A DNA stretch of 28,011 nucleotides from Candidatus Parvarchaeota archaeon UBA446 (GCA_002503215.1 DARG01000029.1:1-28011); one strand, 5' to 3'. Counted from the first letter of the stretch, positions 7,296-16,682 are shown. The notes: generated by a model from the letters alone, not told the origin. A program made the numbers and translations.

Positions 7296-8411
7296 ATTAA
7301 TATTATTAAGATCATTCTTTATAGTGCTATTACTACAAACTCCAGTATTATAACCTATATAGCTGCATAAAAGTGTTTGTACGAAATAAACACTGTCATT
7401 AAATGCTTTTCCATCTGTTTTATTTGTTGTTATAAGATTATCTATTTCAGTTATATTTTTATTTGCAAACAATTTAGGATTTATCATTGATGACACTTCA
7501 ATATATCTACCGCCTATATCCATAAACGGCATAAAATTTCCAATGTTGCTAAAAAGTGGATATGCTGAGTTTTGATCAAATTCAAACAATTGTTTTTCTA
7601 AAATGTTCACGTATGGACTTGAGCTAAGATTTTGAAGATATGAAGGTTCCAAATAAAAATAATTACTATTGTAATCGCTGCCATTTAATGCGTAGAACTC
7701 AGTATCTCCGAGTGTTTCACTCGAAGAGAAAGCTACTCTTGGAGCTATCAAAGTACTTAAGTTACTAAAGTTTCCGAATGCTTTCAGAGCGGTATACATT
7801 ATAAGACTCTGTACAGCACTAAAACTTGAATTGCTGTATACAAAACTTATTTCTACTTTGTTTTTATTTGTGTAATTTGTGCCATTAATGAGATATAAAA
7901 CCTCCGATGGATTTATAACCGAAGTATTCGTATTTTTGTACACATATGACTGATTAAGTATATCAAAAGCAGTTATGCTCCTGTTTTGAATTAAGTCAAA
8001 ATATTTTATCCCTTTGTAGACTCCTGCAAGAAATGGCGTGTTAAGTACGAAATTATTGCTTTCTACATTAAATGCATTCAGATAAGCAAGACTGTCAAGT
8101 GTGTCGGTAGATACATTAGTTTCATTTATTATAAGGGTTGGCAGCGATGTAACAGAGTATTGCGATACTAAAGAGGATCCAGAAACACTTTCAAAAGACA
8201 CATTCTTGGATAATAAATCTGCACCATTGGAATGAAATAGCGATTTTATTATATTTAATGCTCCATCACTGCAGCCCTTGCAGCTGTTATACAGTATCTC
8301 TACTGAGTTAGTACCATGCTTTGAAGGGGCAGAATTATAGAAAAATAGGAAGTATGCAATTACAAAAACAATAACTATACCGAAAATCAATACAATTAAA
8401 TTATTTTTCAT
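7284..8411 (-). CDS. Membrane-anchored thioredoxin-fold protein with DUF929-like domain
   Basis: A 375-residue protein with one N-terminal membrane helix (about residues 5-25) and the rest probably outside the cell, with more than ten N-x-S/T sites. Residues 36-95 look like a thioredoxin fold: EILYNSCKGCSDG holds a CxxC (Cys44, Cys47), and TSLPTL (88-93) supplies the cis-proline loop. Residues about 186-370 resemble DUF929, an archaeal thioredoxin-related family: ALKAFGNFSNLS (208-219), NFMPFMDIGGRY (292-303) and two late cysteines (349, 359). Where DUF929 proteins usually carry a C-P-x-C pair, this one has SSFS (195-198). It may be an extracytoplasmic disulfide oxidoreductase with one working and one degenerate domain. 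The DUF929 call is from memory of the family pattern. Confidence 0.6.
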   Translation of the reverse strand: MKNNLIVLIFGIVIVFVIAYFLFFYNSAPSKHGTNSVEILYNSCKGCSDGALNIIKSLFHSNGADLLSKNVSFESVSGSSLVSQYSVTSLPTLIINETNVSTDTLDSLAYLNAFNVESNNFVLNTPFLAGVYKGIKYFDLIQNRSITAFDILNQSYVYKNTNTSVINPSEVLYLINGTNYTNKNKVEISFVYSNSSFSAVQSLIMYTALKAFGNFSNLSTLIAPRVAFSSSETLGDTEFYALNGSDYNSNYFYLEPSYLQNLSSSPYVNILEKQLFEFDQNSAYPLFSNIGNFMPFMDIGGRYIEVSSMINPKLFANKNITEIDNLITTNKTDGKAFNDSVYFVQTLLCSYIGYNTGVCSNSTIKNDLNNINSLT

Positions 8412-8452
8412 TATATCTTATATAATAGCTTTTATTAATTCATTCCTATAAC

Positions 8453-9229
8453 TTACTTGAAGGTATTGCTTATTTCTTTTAGATGCATTTCTTCTATAGT
8501 AGATAGTTTTATTGGGGTTATAGTTATATTCCCTGCAAATAAGTTGTAAAGATCTGCGTCTTTATCCAAGTCTTTTCGTAGTGTACCATACAACCAATAG
8601 TACTCCTTACCATTTGGGTCTTTTTTCTTTATTACTACATCATCGAAAACCCTTTTATCCGTTTTTACTATTTTTATTTTAGTTTTATTGTTAATCTTTT
8701 GGGGCAGATTTACGTTTATCATATCAACGTTTTTTGGGAAACCATTCTTTTTTATTTTTTCCAAGATTTTTACGATGTTTTTGTAAGAATCATTCATCTC
8801 TCTATCTATATCTTCCTGTTTTGCCGCGGGAGTTAAATTTTTTGAAAAAGCCACACTAGGTATTTCTGAGATTGCAGCGAACATTGCAGCGGATATAGTA
8901 CCTGAAGAGTATACTGTTTCTAAACCTGCATTCATGCCTTCATTGACCCCGGATAAAACCATAGTTACCTCTTTCTTGAAAAGATGGTAAACAGACATAA
9001 AAACGCAATCAGCAGGGGTTCCAGAAACTGTATAACACGGCATTTTATTATATTTTATTTTTTCAACTCTTAACGGTTTGTGAAAAGTAAAACTCATACC
9101 ACTTGAGCTTTGTAATTTGTTGGGAGAGACTACTACGACTTTAGATCCAAAAACTTTTTTAGCAGCTTTATACAAAACTTTTAAACCCTCTGTTTTATAG
9201 CCGTCATCGTTAGTTACTACTATTACCAT
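8453..9229 (-). CDS. surE: SurE-family 5'/3'-nucleotidase
   Basis: A 258-residue metal-dependent nucleoside-monophosphate phosphatase of the SurE family. All signature motifs are present: TNDDG (6-10, metal ligands Asp8 and Asp9), the serine-rich loop LQSSSG (39-44), SGTPADCV (69-76), LSGVNEGMN (92-100, Asn96 metal ligand) and YSSGTISAA. Length is normal for the family. It lies between the stalk-protein operon and the thioredoxin-fold gene on the same strand, 42 bases after the former. GATAAAAGT on the minus strand (about 9250-9260) is a plausible own TATA box about 25 bases before its ATG. Confidence 0.95.
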   Translation of the reverse strand: MVIVVTNDDGYKTEGLKVLYKAAKKVFGSKVVVVSPNKLQSSSGMSFTFHKPLRVEKIKYNKMPCYTVSGTPADCVFMSVYHLFKKEVTMVLSGVNEGMNAGLETVYSSGTISAAMFAAISEIPSVAFSKNLTPAAKQEDIDREMNDSYKNIVKILEKIKKNGFPKNVDMINVNLPQKINNKTKIKIVKTDKRVFDDVVIKKKDPNGKEYYWLYGTLRKDLDKDADLYNLFAGNITITPIKLSTIEEMHLKEISNTFK

Positions 9230-9271
9230 TATAACTTATACACGCACATACTTTTATCTGTTTTGTATTTT

Positions 9272-9568
9272 TCAACCAAACAGACTGCTTAATCCAGCTG
9301 CAGCTTCGTCAGCGCTTTTTACTTCCTCTTTAGGTTCAGCTTTCTTTGCTTCTTTCTTTTCTTCTGCTGCAGGTGCCTGTGCTACTTGTGTATTCTTAGC
9401 TTCTTCTATAATCTTTGCTATGTCAACATCTTTTAAAGCGGAAACAACAACTTTTATTTGTGCTTCATCTGGTTCTACACCCACTGCTGATACTACTTTT
9501 TTAAGTGAATCTTCAGTGATTTCTTTACCAAAACTATTCAACAACATCGCAGCGTATACATACTCCAT
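9272..9568 (-). CDS. rpl12: Ribosomal stalk protein P1 (archaeal L12)
   Basis: A 98-residue archaeal-type stalk protein that binds the uL10 tail as dimers and recruits translational GTPases. The N-terminal helical dimerisation domain starts [20 protein letters not shown], followed by an Ala/Glu/Lys-rich hinge (about 63-88) and the conserved C-terminal hook, here [10 protein letters not shown]. The hinge is richer in lysine than in most homologues, where it is strongly acidic. A GGAGGAG Shine-Dalgarno motif lies eight bases before the ATG. It follows the uL10 gene after three bases and is the last gene of the uL1-uL10-P1 operon. Confidence 0.96.
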   Translation of the reverse strand: MEYVYAAMLLNSFGKEITEDSLKKVVSAVGVEPDEAQIKVVVSALKDVDIAKIIEEAKNTQVAQAPAAEEKKEAKKAEPKEEVKSADEAAAGLSSLFG

Positions 9569-9571
9569 AAT

Positions 9572-10417
9572 TTATTCTCCTCCAACTATTTTATTTAATG
9601 CATTGGCTTGATAAACAGCCTTTGCTAATATGTCTCTTGCATTTGAACTTGAGACTATATTTCTATTTACAGATAGAAATCTTACTCCTATATAAATCTT
9701 TTTAATTAGCTCAGAAACGGAATATTTGTTTATAATCCCTCTTTCTAGTGATATACCTAGTGCTGCCCTAAATGTTTTTTCAACTTCAGATATATACGTT
9801 TCTTTCTTAGTGTAAAGAAGTTTTTTATCAAAAATGTTCTTTCCGTCAAAGGCATAAGATATAGTTAGTATAAGTTCTTTTGGTCTGATGTCCATACTGG
9901 AAAGTATAGACGCTATTTTTTCACTTATCTTATCTCCTTTCTTAACAATAGTGGTATCCGAAATTATACTTATTTTTCCACTTTCGTTTTTAGTTTTAAC
10001 TCCTATTGATGAGAACTGTGAAAGCATCGGTCCAGGTGGAAATGGCGTTGGACCAGCAGGCAATACTATATCTGCCTCCGATATTTCTCCCGTCTTTAGT
10101 TTTGAAAATGTGCTGTTTTGCATGGCTTCCGAAGAAAGTTCAAAAGGGTCCTCATTAGAAAGCAGCAAAACCGGCATTTTAGTATCATCAATTTTATCTT
10201 TTAAAGGTGCGTTTAGTTTTTTTAATGCACTGCTTATAACTACTTTATTTGTGTATATAAATTCAGCTTTGTCTCTGAAAATCTTTTTCATTTTTTCAAA
10301 GCTTTCTGAAGGATAACCTAACATTTCAACAAGTCCTACAGTTTTATATTTTTTTATCCTATTCTGGAGTTCTTCCGATTTTTTCTCTTTTTGTGTAGAT
10401 CCTCTCGATTTTTTCAT
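9572..10417 (-). CDS. rpl10: Ribosomal protein uL10 (acidic P0 homologue)
   Basis: A 281-residue stalk base protein. The rRNA-binding N-terminal domain (about 1-110) is followed by the archaeal/eukaryotic inserted domain containing PAGPTPFPPGP (about 125-135) and GKISI, then a helical tail (about 215-281) that carries P1 dimers. The usual acidic C-terminal hook shared with P1 is absent: the protein ends ANALNKIVGGE, as in some short archaeal homologues. The start overlaps the end of uL1 by four bases and has a GGTGGAG motif just before it. Strand order uL1-uL10-P1 is the standard archaeal stalk operon, without uL11 at its head. Confidence 0.92.
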   Translation of the reverse strand: MKKSRGSTQKEKKSEELQNRIKKYKTVGLVEMLGYPSESFEKMKKIFRDKAEFIYTNKVVISSALKKLNAPLKDKIDDTKMPVLLLSNEDPFELSSEAMQNSTFSKLKTGEISEADIVLPAGPTPFPPGPMLSQFSSIGVKTKNESGKISIISDTTIVKKGDKISEKIASILSSMDIRPKELILTISYAFDGKNIFDKKLLYTKKETYISEVEKTFRAALGISLERGIINKYSVSELIKKIYIGVRFLSVNRNIVSSSNARDILAKAVYQANALNKIVGGE

Positions 10418-11058
10418 ATCTCCACCTTCTTACCCATAGTAGCTTTTAAATACATATGTTTTATTCCAGCGTCACCATTCAATAAATTCGCTTTAATAAA
10501 AGAGTAAACGGCCATTACATTTTCTGTAATTTTTTCAGAAGGCAATCCCTCATCACCCACTTTTACACTGACAGCATTAATTTTTTTTGTGTTTATTCTT
10601 ACCATACTCTCTACTTTTTTAACTTGTGTTTTAAGGTCAGATGATGGGCTTACTATCGTGTTTGTTTTAGGGTTTGGCATCTTATTTGCCACAGTAAGTT
10701 GTTTACCAAATTTTGCTGCCATTTGTGCCATTATTGAGGCCTCTGCAAAGAAGAAATCATATTCTTTTATCATTTTCCTTATCATCTTTTTGTCAAAAGA
10801 CTGAAAATCATCTTTTAGTATAGTCTTTGAAAATACCTCATTAGCTTTTACACTTATATCTTTATCAACAAATGCGCAGGTCTTTATCTCATTTACAGCA
10901 CTAGGAAGAGATAAAACTCCGTCTATAGGTACTTCCGACTTGTTTTTTCTGGGTCTTAAAACAACTATAAAATCTATAGATTGTTTGAACTTTTTCTTAT
11001 TCTCTCCTAAGTCCTTAATAACTTCTTTGAGCGCATTTTCAACGTTTTCTTTGTCCAT
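10414..11058 (-). CDS. rpl1: Ribosomal protein uL1
   Basis: A 214-residue protein of the mobile L1 stalk. It matches the family in length and in the sequences IDFIVVLRPRKNKSEVPIDGVLSLP (about 27-51) and GKQLTVANKMPNPKTN (about 118-133), the region equivalent to 'lGprnkMPkP'. In archaea uL1 also represses its own mRNA by binding an rRNA-like hairpin near the start; I did not find a convincing copy in the short leader. First gene of the stalk operon, divergent from the primase gene with 103 bases between start codons. Confidence 0.95.
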   Translation of the reverse strand: MDKENVENALKEVIKDLGENKKKFKQSIDFIVVLRPRKNKSEVPIDGVLSLPSAVNEIKTCAFVDKDISVKANEVFSKTILKDDFQSFDKKMIRKMIKEYDFFFAEASIMAQMAAKFGKQLTVANKMPNPKTNTIVSPSSDLKTQVKKVESMVRINTKKINAVSVKVGDEGLPSEKITENVMAVYSFIKANLLNGDAGIKHMYLKATMGKKVEI

Positions 11059-11083
11059 ATCAATTGAAATATAAAGAAACCTA

Positions 11084-11098
11084 ATGTTTTTAAAGCTT
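11084..11098 (-). promoter_or_regulatory. TATA box for the uL1-uL10-P1 operon
   Basis: Read on the minus strand this is AAAGCTTTAAAAACA, a good archaeal TATA element about 30-35 bases before the uL1 ATG, leaving room for a short leader. It lies in the divergent intergenic region shared with the primase gene. Confidence 0.5.
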
Positions 11099-11130
11099 TT
11101 TAACTTTTCTGTCTATTAAGTTCTTAACTA

Positions 11131-11140
11131 ACTTATAATA
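11131..11140 (+). promoter_or_regulatory. TATA box for the primase gene, fixing a GTG start
   Basis: ACTTATAATA is centred about 26 bases before a GTG at 11162. This spacing fits a leaderless transcript starting at or next to that GTG, and it is too close to allow the in-frame TTG at 11147 to be on the message. Confidence 0.55.
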
Positions 11141-11161
11141 ATATGTTTGTTTATAATACTT

Positions 11162-12427
11162 GTGAAACCGTCTGAAATATTAAAATATTACCTAAATGAA
11201 GAAGTAATAAACAAGCTTTTAATAGTTAAAGACAGAGAATGCGCCGTAAGATATTATGATAAATTTGGTAAACGGCCAATGTACTTTCAATATCCAAACG
11301 ATATAGAAAACTTAATAAGAGGAGGGGCAACAAGCTTTCACGTCAGTGAAGAAAGGTGGGTAAATCCTCTTCTTTTGGATAAGGACCTTTCAAAAGACCA
11401 GCTTACCGATCTACGTAAAAGCTGGGATCTTGTAATAGACATAGACTGTAAGGTTCTAGATATATCTAAAATTTTCACTAAATTGTTAATTGATAAACTT
11501 GAAAGAGAAGGCATACACAGTATGTCCGTAAAGTTTAGTGGTGGTAGCGGATTTCATCTCCTATTGCCTTGCGAATCATTCCCGTCGTCAATAAATGGTC
11601 AAGAAACCAGAAAATTGTTTCCAGATGCACCTATGATTATATCCCTATTCTTAAAGAATGAACTAAAGGATTCTTTGGAGAAGGAAATAAAAAGTTATGG
11701 ATTGGATAAAGTAGCAGAAGAGCTTCATACAGATAAGGATAAGTTCTATGATGACGGAAAATTCGATCCTTATTCTATAATAGATATAGATACCGTTCTA
11801 ATCTCCGAAAGGCATATGTTTAGGATGCAGTACTCTCTAAATGAGAAAAAATGGCTTGTTTCCGTACCAATAGAAAAAAATAAAGTCATTGATTTTGATG
11901 TGGAGCAGGCCGAACCGGATAAAGTTTCCACTAAAATAGACTTTTTTGATATACCCGAAAGAAAGAATGAAGCTTCAGCTCTTTTTATAAGAGCATATGA
12001 TGCGTTTCGCGAGGAGCCTAAAAAAGATGAGCAGGAAATAATAAAGAGATTTGTGCCTGTAAACTTGCCTTTGGATATGAATAAACTGCCTCCTTGTATA
12101 AAGATAATATCAAATGGTTTATCTGATGGAAGAAAAAGAAGCGTATTCATACTGATAAACTTTCTTAGAAATATAGGCCGTACAAAAGAGGAAGTACTGG
12201 CTTTTCTTTTAGAATGGAATAAGAAAAACAATCCTCCTCTCAAAGAAAATCTTATAATACCTCAGGTAGAATATGCTTTTTCGGGTAAATCCTATCCTCC
12301 TCCAAATTGCGATGCAAAAGGCTATTATAAGTTTTTCAATGTCTGTTTTCCAGACGAAACCTGCAGACTTATAAAAAATCCATTATCATATTATATAAGA
12401 CTTAATTCAAAAAATCATAAGAAATAA
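11162..12427 (+). CDS. priS-priL: Single-chain DNA primase (PriS catalytic domain fused to PriL Fe-S domain)
   Basis: A 421-residue archaeo-eukaryotic primase that combines parts normally found on two subunits. Catalytic motif I is DLVIDID (about 89-95, metal ligands Asp93 and Asp95), motif II FSGGSGFH (125-132) and motif III the IDID...ERHMFRMQYSL segment (207-226). The C-terminal 120 residues resemble the large-subunit Fe-S domain, with cysteines at 312 (PPC), 383 (PPPNC), 395 (NVC) and 401 (DETC) placed to hold one [4Fe-4S] cluster. Fused monomeric primases are known in Nanoarchaeum and other DPANN archaea, which supports the taxonomic reading. The GTG at 11162 is preferred over the TTG at 11147 because of TATA spacing. 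The 3' end overlaps the convergent HAD gene by 13 bases. Confidence 0.88.
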   Translation: MKPSEILKYYLNEEVINKLLIVKDRECAVRYYDKFGKRPMYFQYPNDIENLIRGGATSFHVSEERWVNPLLLDKDLSKDQLTDLRKSWDLVIDIDCKVLDISKIFTKLLIDKLEREGIHSMSVKFSGGSGFHLLLPCESFPSSINGQETRKLFPDAPMIISLFLKNELKDSLEKEIKSYGLDKVAEELHTDKDKFYDDGKFDPYSIIDIDTVLISERHMFRMQYSLNEKKWLVSVPIEKNKVIDFDVEQAEPDKVSTKIDFFDIPERKNEASALFIRAYDAFREEPKKDEQEIIKRFVPVNLPLDMNKLPPCIKIISNGLSDGRKRSVFILINFLRNIGRTKEEVLAFLLEWNKKNNPPLKENLIIPQVEYAFSGKSYPPPNCDAKGYYKFFNVCFPDETCRLIKNPLSYYIRLNSKNHKK

Positions 12428-13068
12428 CTATAGTCTTTCCTTACAAAATTATAAAGGGCATTTATATCTTTAAAATATTTATTACCTTTACCAAATAATT
12501 CTGGATTGTTTACTCCTATAAACTTAGTGCCAGCATTTTTACTGGCCATAAAATCAGTCTCTGCATCTCCGATATAGAAAGTTTCACTAACCTTAGATTT
12601 TATAATCCTCATGGCTTTGTTTATTATATAAGGGTCAGGCTTTTCATGTTTTAAGGCAGGTGCAGTCACGACGTCGCACAATTCTTCAATTTTTATAAAT
12701 GGGTTTATCCTGCTAAATTCCGTTTTATTCATAGATGTCGCTATACAAAATTTGGCACGTTTATTTTTAAGCAGTAAAAGTAGCTCTTTAGCTTTTGGAT
12801 AAAATTTTATTTTTTTTATTTGGTCTTCATCAAATTTATTATCCTTTATTTCTATTATCTTTTTCATCTTTACAGGGCTAATTTTTATTCCTAGCCTTTT
12901 TTCTATCAATAAAAATAATTCTTTTGAAGGTAAGCGTATGTTTTTTCTTATTATAGAAATAGGGATAGTATCGTGGCCTAAAACTTCATCCATAGCCTCC
13001 TTTACAAGTTTTACATGTACTTCAAAGCTGTTTATTATTGTTCCATCTAAATCAAATATCATTGCCAT
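12415..13068 (-). CDS. HAD-superfamily phosphatase (phosphoglycolate-phosphatase-like)
   Basis: A 217-residue haloacid-dehalogenase hydrolase with a helical cap. Motif I is FDLDGT (5-10; Asp6 nucleophile, Asp8 acid/base), motif II lies in CIATSMN (about 108-114), motif III is the lysine in KHEKPDP, and motif IV is GDAETD. The cap inserted after motif I (about 17-85) is helical, as in the phosphoglycolate phosphatase, beta-phosphoglucomutase and pyrophosphatase group. The substrate cannot be told from sequence. A second ATG two codons later (13062) gives the more usual MIFDLDGT start. It lies 36 bases after sufD on the same strand and could be read from the suf promoter, though nothing links it to Fe-S assembly. 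Confidence 0.85.
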   Translation of the reverse strand: MAMIFDLDGTIINSFEVHVKLVKEAMDEVLGHDTIPISIIRKNIRLPSKELFLLIEKRLGIKISPVKMKKIIEIKDNKFDEDQIKKIKFYPKAKELLLLLKNKRAKFCIATSMNKTEFSRINPFIKIEELCDVVTAPALKHEKPDPYIINKAMRIIKSKVSETFYIGDAETDFMASKNAGTKFIGVNNPELFGKGNKYFKDINALYNFVRKDYSYFL

Positions 13069-13104
13069 ACAGCTTAATCGTTCTTCTAGTAGAAATACGT
13101 ATCT

Positions 13105-14199
13105 TTAAAATTCCATAGAATTTAATTTTTTCATTATTTTATCGTTGATAATTTCATATCCAAACGTGTCTTCACTGAAAATTTGTGATAAAAAACCATT
13201 TGTTATTAACATCTTTGCGCTGTTATTCTCAAGTCCCCTGGACATCAAATAAAATACGGCATTTTTGTTTATAGGCTCTGTTGATGCAGAATGATAGGCT
13301 TTTAGTTCATTATGACCTATTTCTAGGCTTGGAACAGATATGCTTTTTGCGTCTTTGCTTAGGATAAGCGAGCTTTCAGATAAATAAGCATAAGAATTAT
13401 ACGCAGTGTTACCTTGTAATATTACACCTTTATAGATAGACTTTGATGAATCTGCCAATGCAGCTTTATAGGCAACGTTACTCTTAGTATTCTTAGCAGC
13501 ATGGTTTATCTCGGTTTCTATATCAAAATAAGAATCTTTATTTCCAATAACCGACTGTTTTATTTTTATTTCAGAATGTTCAAGAAGCTCCATCCATATT
13601 CTTTCTCTTGTCTCTCCTTCACTAGTTAAAAGTTCAATTATCTCTATGTTTCCAGCAGAAGATATATTATAATTTTTTGCAGTAACTCCTGCAAAATTTT
13701 GTACAGATAATAATGTTATATCACTATTTTCCTCAGTTACAATATCTGTGTTCTGCCCAAAGTAAATATTTTTTTCAGACGATTCATCTATAATTAAACT
13801 TGCTTTACTGTTTTTGCCTGCATGTACTAATATTTTATAAGCACAGTTCTCAGATGGCCTAGAATTTATTTTTATTGGTTCTTTTATTTCAGAATCGTCT
13901 TTTATAGTTATAATTATCCCCGATGTTAATTTAGAGTTTATAAATGCCTGTATCTTATCTTTGTCTTTAAATTTTTTTATTACAGCAGGAATTTCCATGG
14001 CTTCGGAAAATCTAGTTATTTTTACTTGTTCTTCATCAGGGTTTTCATAGTCTATTGATGTTACTTTAGATTCGTATTTTGGCAGAAAAACATCATCTCT
14101 ATCACTATATTTTACGAATATCTCCCTTTCCTCAAATGGAAGTGAAGATTGAGCTTTTTCTTCGGCAGCTTTATACTCTTCAATCCACTGCGTTTCCAT
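13105..14199 (-). CDS. sufD: Fe-S cluster assembly protein SufD
   Basis: A 364-residue SufB/SufD-family beta-helix protein that pairs with SufB in the SufBC2D scaffold. The C-terminal signature reads ELKAYHSASTEPINKNAVFYLMSRGL, with a histidine in the position of the SufD residue proposed to help hold the nascent cluster. It is more diverged and has fewer cysteines than SufB, which separates the two paralogues. It begins three bases after sufB and ends the core suf operon. Confidence 0.88.
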   Translation of the reverse strand: METQWIEEYKAAEEKAQSSLPFEEREIFVKYSDRDDVFLPKYESKVTSIDYENPDEEQVKITRFSEAMEIPAVIKKFKDKDKIQAFINSKLTSGIIITIKDDSEIKEPIKINSRPSENCAYKILVHAGKNSKASLIIDESSEKNIYFGQNTDIVTEENSDITLLSVQNFAGVTAKNYNISSAGNIEIIELLTSEGETRERIWMELLEHSEIKIKQSVIGNKDSYFDIETEINHAAKNTKSNVAYKAALADSSKSIYKGVILQGNTAYNSYAYLSESSLILSKDAKSISVPSLEIGHNELKAYHSASTEPINKNAVFYLMSRGLENNSAKMLITNGFLSQIFSEDTFGYEIINDKIMKKLNSMEF

Positions 14200-14202
14200 G
14201 CC

Positions 14203-15597
14203 TTAGCCTACGGATCCTTCCATGTTTATTTTTATGAGGCGATTAAATTCTACAGCAAATTCTATAGGCAGTTCTTGGACAAACTCAGCTATAAATCCTA
14301 ATACTATCATATTTACCGCTTCATTTTCTGAAAGGCCTCTAGATTCAAGATAAAATAGTTGTTCATCATTTATTTTTCCTACAGAGGCTTCATGAGATAT
14401 AGAACTTTCTTCTTCGTCTATCTCCATGTATGGATAAGTATCCGTGCGTGACTTATTGTCAAAGATAAGCGCATCACATTTCGTACTTGATTTTATATCT
14501 GTTGCGCCTTTTTTTACTTTTACAAGCCCTCTATAAGTGGTTCTTCCGCCATTTAGACATATTGATTTTGAACGTATGACTGAACTAGTATCTGGTGCAA
14601 GGTGAACGGCCTTTGTTCCTGTGTCTTGATGCTGCCCTTTATTTGCAAGAGCAACCGATAGAACGTTTGATTTTGCACCCCTCTCCATTAAATAAACAGA
14701 GGGGTATTTTTCTGTTACCTTTGAACCCATATTTGCATCGACCCATTCAACAAATGCATTTTCATATGCAAATGCTCTTTTTGTGACTAAATTATATACA
14801 TCGCTAGACCAGTTCTGCACCGTTATGTATTTTACGTGTGCATTTTTGTGTGCTATTACCTCTACTACTGCTGCATGTAATGCGTCTTTAGAGTATACAG
14901 GTGCAGTGCAACCTTCAATATATGTCAAATCGGCTCCTTCATCGGCTATTATAAGGGTTCTTTCAAATTGTCCCATATTGGCCGCGTTTATCCTAAAATA
15001 AGCTTGTAGTGGCATAGGCACTTTCACGCCCTTAGGAACATAAATAAAACTGCCTCCAGACCAGACTGCGGAGTTCAATGCGGCAAACTTGTTATCATTA
15101 GGAGATATTACTTTTCCAAAATATTTTTTCACAAGTTCAGGGTGTTCTCTTACCGCCGTGTCAGTATCACAAAATATTACTCCCAATGCTTCAAGTTCCT
15201 TTTTAACGCTGTTATAAACTACTTCGCTTTCATACATTACCTCTACACCAGATAAGGATTTTTTCTCCGCTTCCGGTATTCCTAGTTTATTATAAGTATC
15301 TCTTATGTCCTCAGGTAATTCATCCCAGCTCTTTGCTTTGTTGTCGGTGGCCCTAGCAAAATATACCATGTCCTCAAATTTTATCTTAGACAGATCTGCT
15401 CCCCATTTAGGAACTGGCCTCTTTAAAAAAAACTTATAAGCTTGAAGCCTAAAATCTCTCATCCATTCCGGCTCGGCTTTTAGTTTGGATATGGCCTTTA
15501 TAACATTTTCCGATAGACCCTCATTAAATATTATTTTGTATTTGGAGGTTGAGTTTTTAAAATCATATTTGCTGTAGTCGAATTCTATTTTTTCCAT
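14203..15597 (-). CDS. sufB: Fe-S cluster assembly protein SufB
   Basis: A 464-residue scaffold protein of the SUF pathway. The conserved C-terminal block is present: a cysteine in TKCDALIF (about residue 374), equivalent to the assembly cysteine of E. coli SufB, then the [12 protein letters not shown]...LFYLESRGL motif. An internal cysteine in YIEGCTAP (about 230) matches another conserved position. An in-frame start exists at 15627 inside sufC, but the ATG at 15597 is preferred because it lies one base after the sufC stop, opens with [13 protein letters not shown] and gives normal family length. The protein works with SufC ATPase and SufD; no SufS, SufU or SufE sulfur donor is in the window. 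Confidence 0.95.
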   Translation of the reverse strand: MEKIEFDYSKYDFKNSTSKYKIIFNEGLSENVIKAISKLKAEPEWMRDFRLQAYKFFLKRPVPKWGADLSKIKFEDMVYFARATDNKAKSWDELPEDIRDTYNKLGIPEAEKKSLSGVEVMYESEVVYNSVKKELEALGVIFCDTDTAVREHPELVKKYFGKVISPNDNKFAALNSAVWSGGSFIYVPKGVKVPMPLQAYFRINAANMGQFERTLIIADEGADLTYIEGCTAPVYSKDALHAAVVEVIAHKNAHVKYITVQNWSSDVYNLVTKRAFAYENAFVEWVDANMGSKVTEKYPSVYLMERGAKSNVLSVALANKGQHQDTGTKAVHLAPDTSSVIRSKSICLNGGRTTYRGLVKVKKGATDIKSSTKCDALIFDNKSRTDTYPYMEIDEEESSISHEASVGKINDEQLFYLESRGLSENEAVNMIVLGFIAEFVQELPIEFAVEFNRLIKINMEGSVG

Positions 15598-15598
15598 A

Positions 15599-16318
15599 TT
15601 ATAAAATCTCAGAGTAACCCTTTTCACGTATTTGTTTTATCAGCTGGTAGTCTCCGCTTCTTATTATTTTTCCGTTTTTTATTATGCTTACAGCATCCGG
15701 TTTAATGTAATCCAGAACATGATCATTGTGTGTTATCATTAAAAATCCGGTGTCTTTAGACAGTTTTTTTGTTATTTCGCCCAGAAGTTTCACGCTATCC
15801 ACATCCATTCCGGAATCTATTTCGTCAAGTATGGCTATTTTTGGCTTCAGAATCATCACTTGTAACAGTTCAAATCGCTTTTTTTCACCGCCAGAAAATC
15901 CTTCATTCAACGATCTTTTTAAAAAGGAATCAGGTAAATTTAATTCTTGCATGGTCTGTACAACCTCTTTTCTTAATTCAGGATTTTTCCCATTGAGATT
16001 GGTATAAGTAGTGGTAAGAAAATTCATAACGTTTACTCCAGATATTTCGACAGGCTCCTGGAAAGCGAGGAATATACCCTTTTTCGCGCGCTCATTTACT
16101 TTGAGCTTCAACAGGTCTTCTCCATCAATTGTTATGCGTCCAGCCGTTACATTATACTTTGGATTACCCATTATCACATTTGCGAGGGTGCTTTTTCCAC
16201 TGCCGTTCGGGCCCATCAAAACATGTATCTTTCCCCTCTGTATAAGAAGGTCTACCCCATTCAGCACCTTTTTACCGTTTACTTCCGTTTCAAGATCATT
16301 AACTTTTATTTCTTCCAT
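15599..16318 (-). CDS. sufC: Fe-S cluster assembly ATPase SufC
   Basis: A 239-residue soluble ABC ATPase that drives the SufBCD scaffold. Walker A is GPNGSGKST (38-46), the Q-loop follows in [13 protein letters not shown], the signature is FSGGEKKR, Walker B runs into [12 protein letters not shown], and the switch histidine is in MITHNDH. These are diagnostic SufC sequences. It starts one base after the regulator stop and is followed after one base by sufB, so all four suf genes form one tightly packed transcript. Confidence 0.97.
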   Translation of the reverse strand: MEEIKVNDLETEVNGKKVLNGVDLLIQRGKIHVLMGPNGSGKSTLANVIMGNPKYNVTAGRITIDGEDLLKLKVNERAKKGIFLAFQEPVEISGVNVMNFLTTTYTNLNGKNPELRKEVVQTMQELNLPDSFLKRSLNEGFSGGEKKRFELLQVMILKPKIAILDEIDSGMDVDSVKLLGEITKKLSKDTGFLMITHNDHVLDYIKPDAVSIIKNGKIIRSGDYQLIKQIREKGYSEIL

Positions 16319-16319
16319 A

Positions 16320-16682
16320 TTATCTAGAATTTGCGATTTTAATGAGACATAGGAATTCCTTTATTTCATTTTCTTTTATTACATTTAAGTCCCTGGACAT
16401 TTGGCATATTTCGCAGGTTTTTAGGTTTATATCCAGTTTTTCACTGTGAATTTTATAAGTTAGCTTTTTAAGGTATCTCATGAACTCTTTGTTAGCTGAC
16501 ATTTTCTGCGTTATCAATCCCCTCAAGCCGCTTTTATACTGAGAAATTGCCGGTTGGGTTATCCCTAAGAGCTTGGAAACATTACTCTGGGTCATTCCCG
16601 TCTCAAGCAGATTATTTGCTATTATAGCCCTGGCAGATGGGAATATCTCGGACAGTACTTTCGAACAAAATAATTCTGACAT
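16320..16682 (-). CDS. XRE-type HTH regulator with cysteine cluster, probable suf regulator
   Basis: A 120-residue DNA-binding protein of the archaeal group close to COG2522. The helix-turn-helix lies at about 29-52, TQSNVSKLLGITQPAISQYK, followed by SGLRG, as in that family. Four cysteines (6, 90, 93 and 112), including a CEIC pair in the C-terminal half, could bind an Fe-S cluster or metal. It leads the suf operon, one base before sufC, and its own promoter contains a perfect 15-bp palindrome. I infer an autoregulated sensor of Fe-S status, analogous in logic to bacterial SufR or IscR but not homologous in domain layout. The cluster and the target site are inferences; the HTH and operon position are plain. 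Confidence 0.78.
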   Translation of the reverse strand: MSELFCSKVLSEIFPSARAIIANNLLETGMTQSNVSKLLGITQPAISQYKSGLRGLITQKMSANKEFMRYLKKLTYKIHSEKLDINLKTCEICQMSRDLNVIKENEIKEFLCLIKIANSR

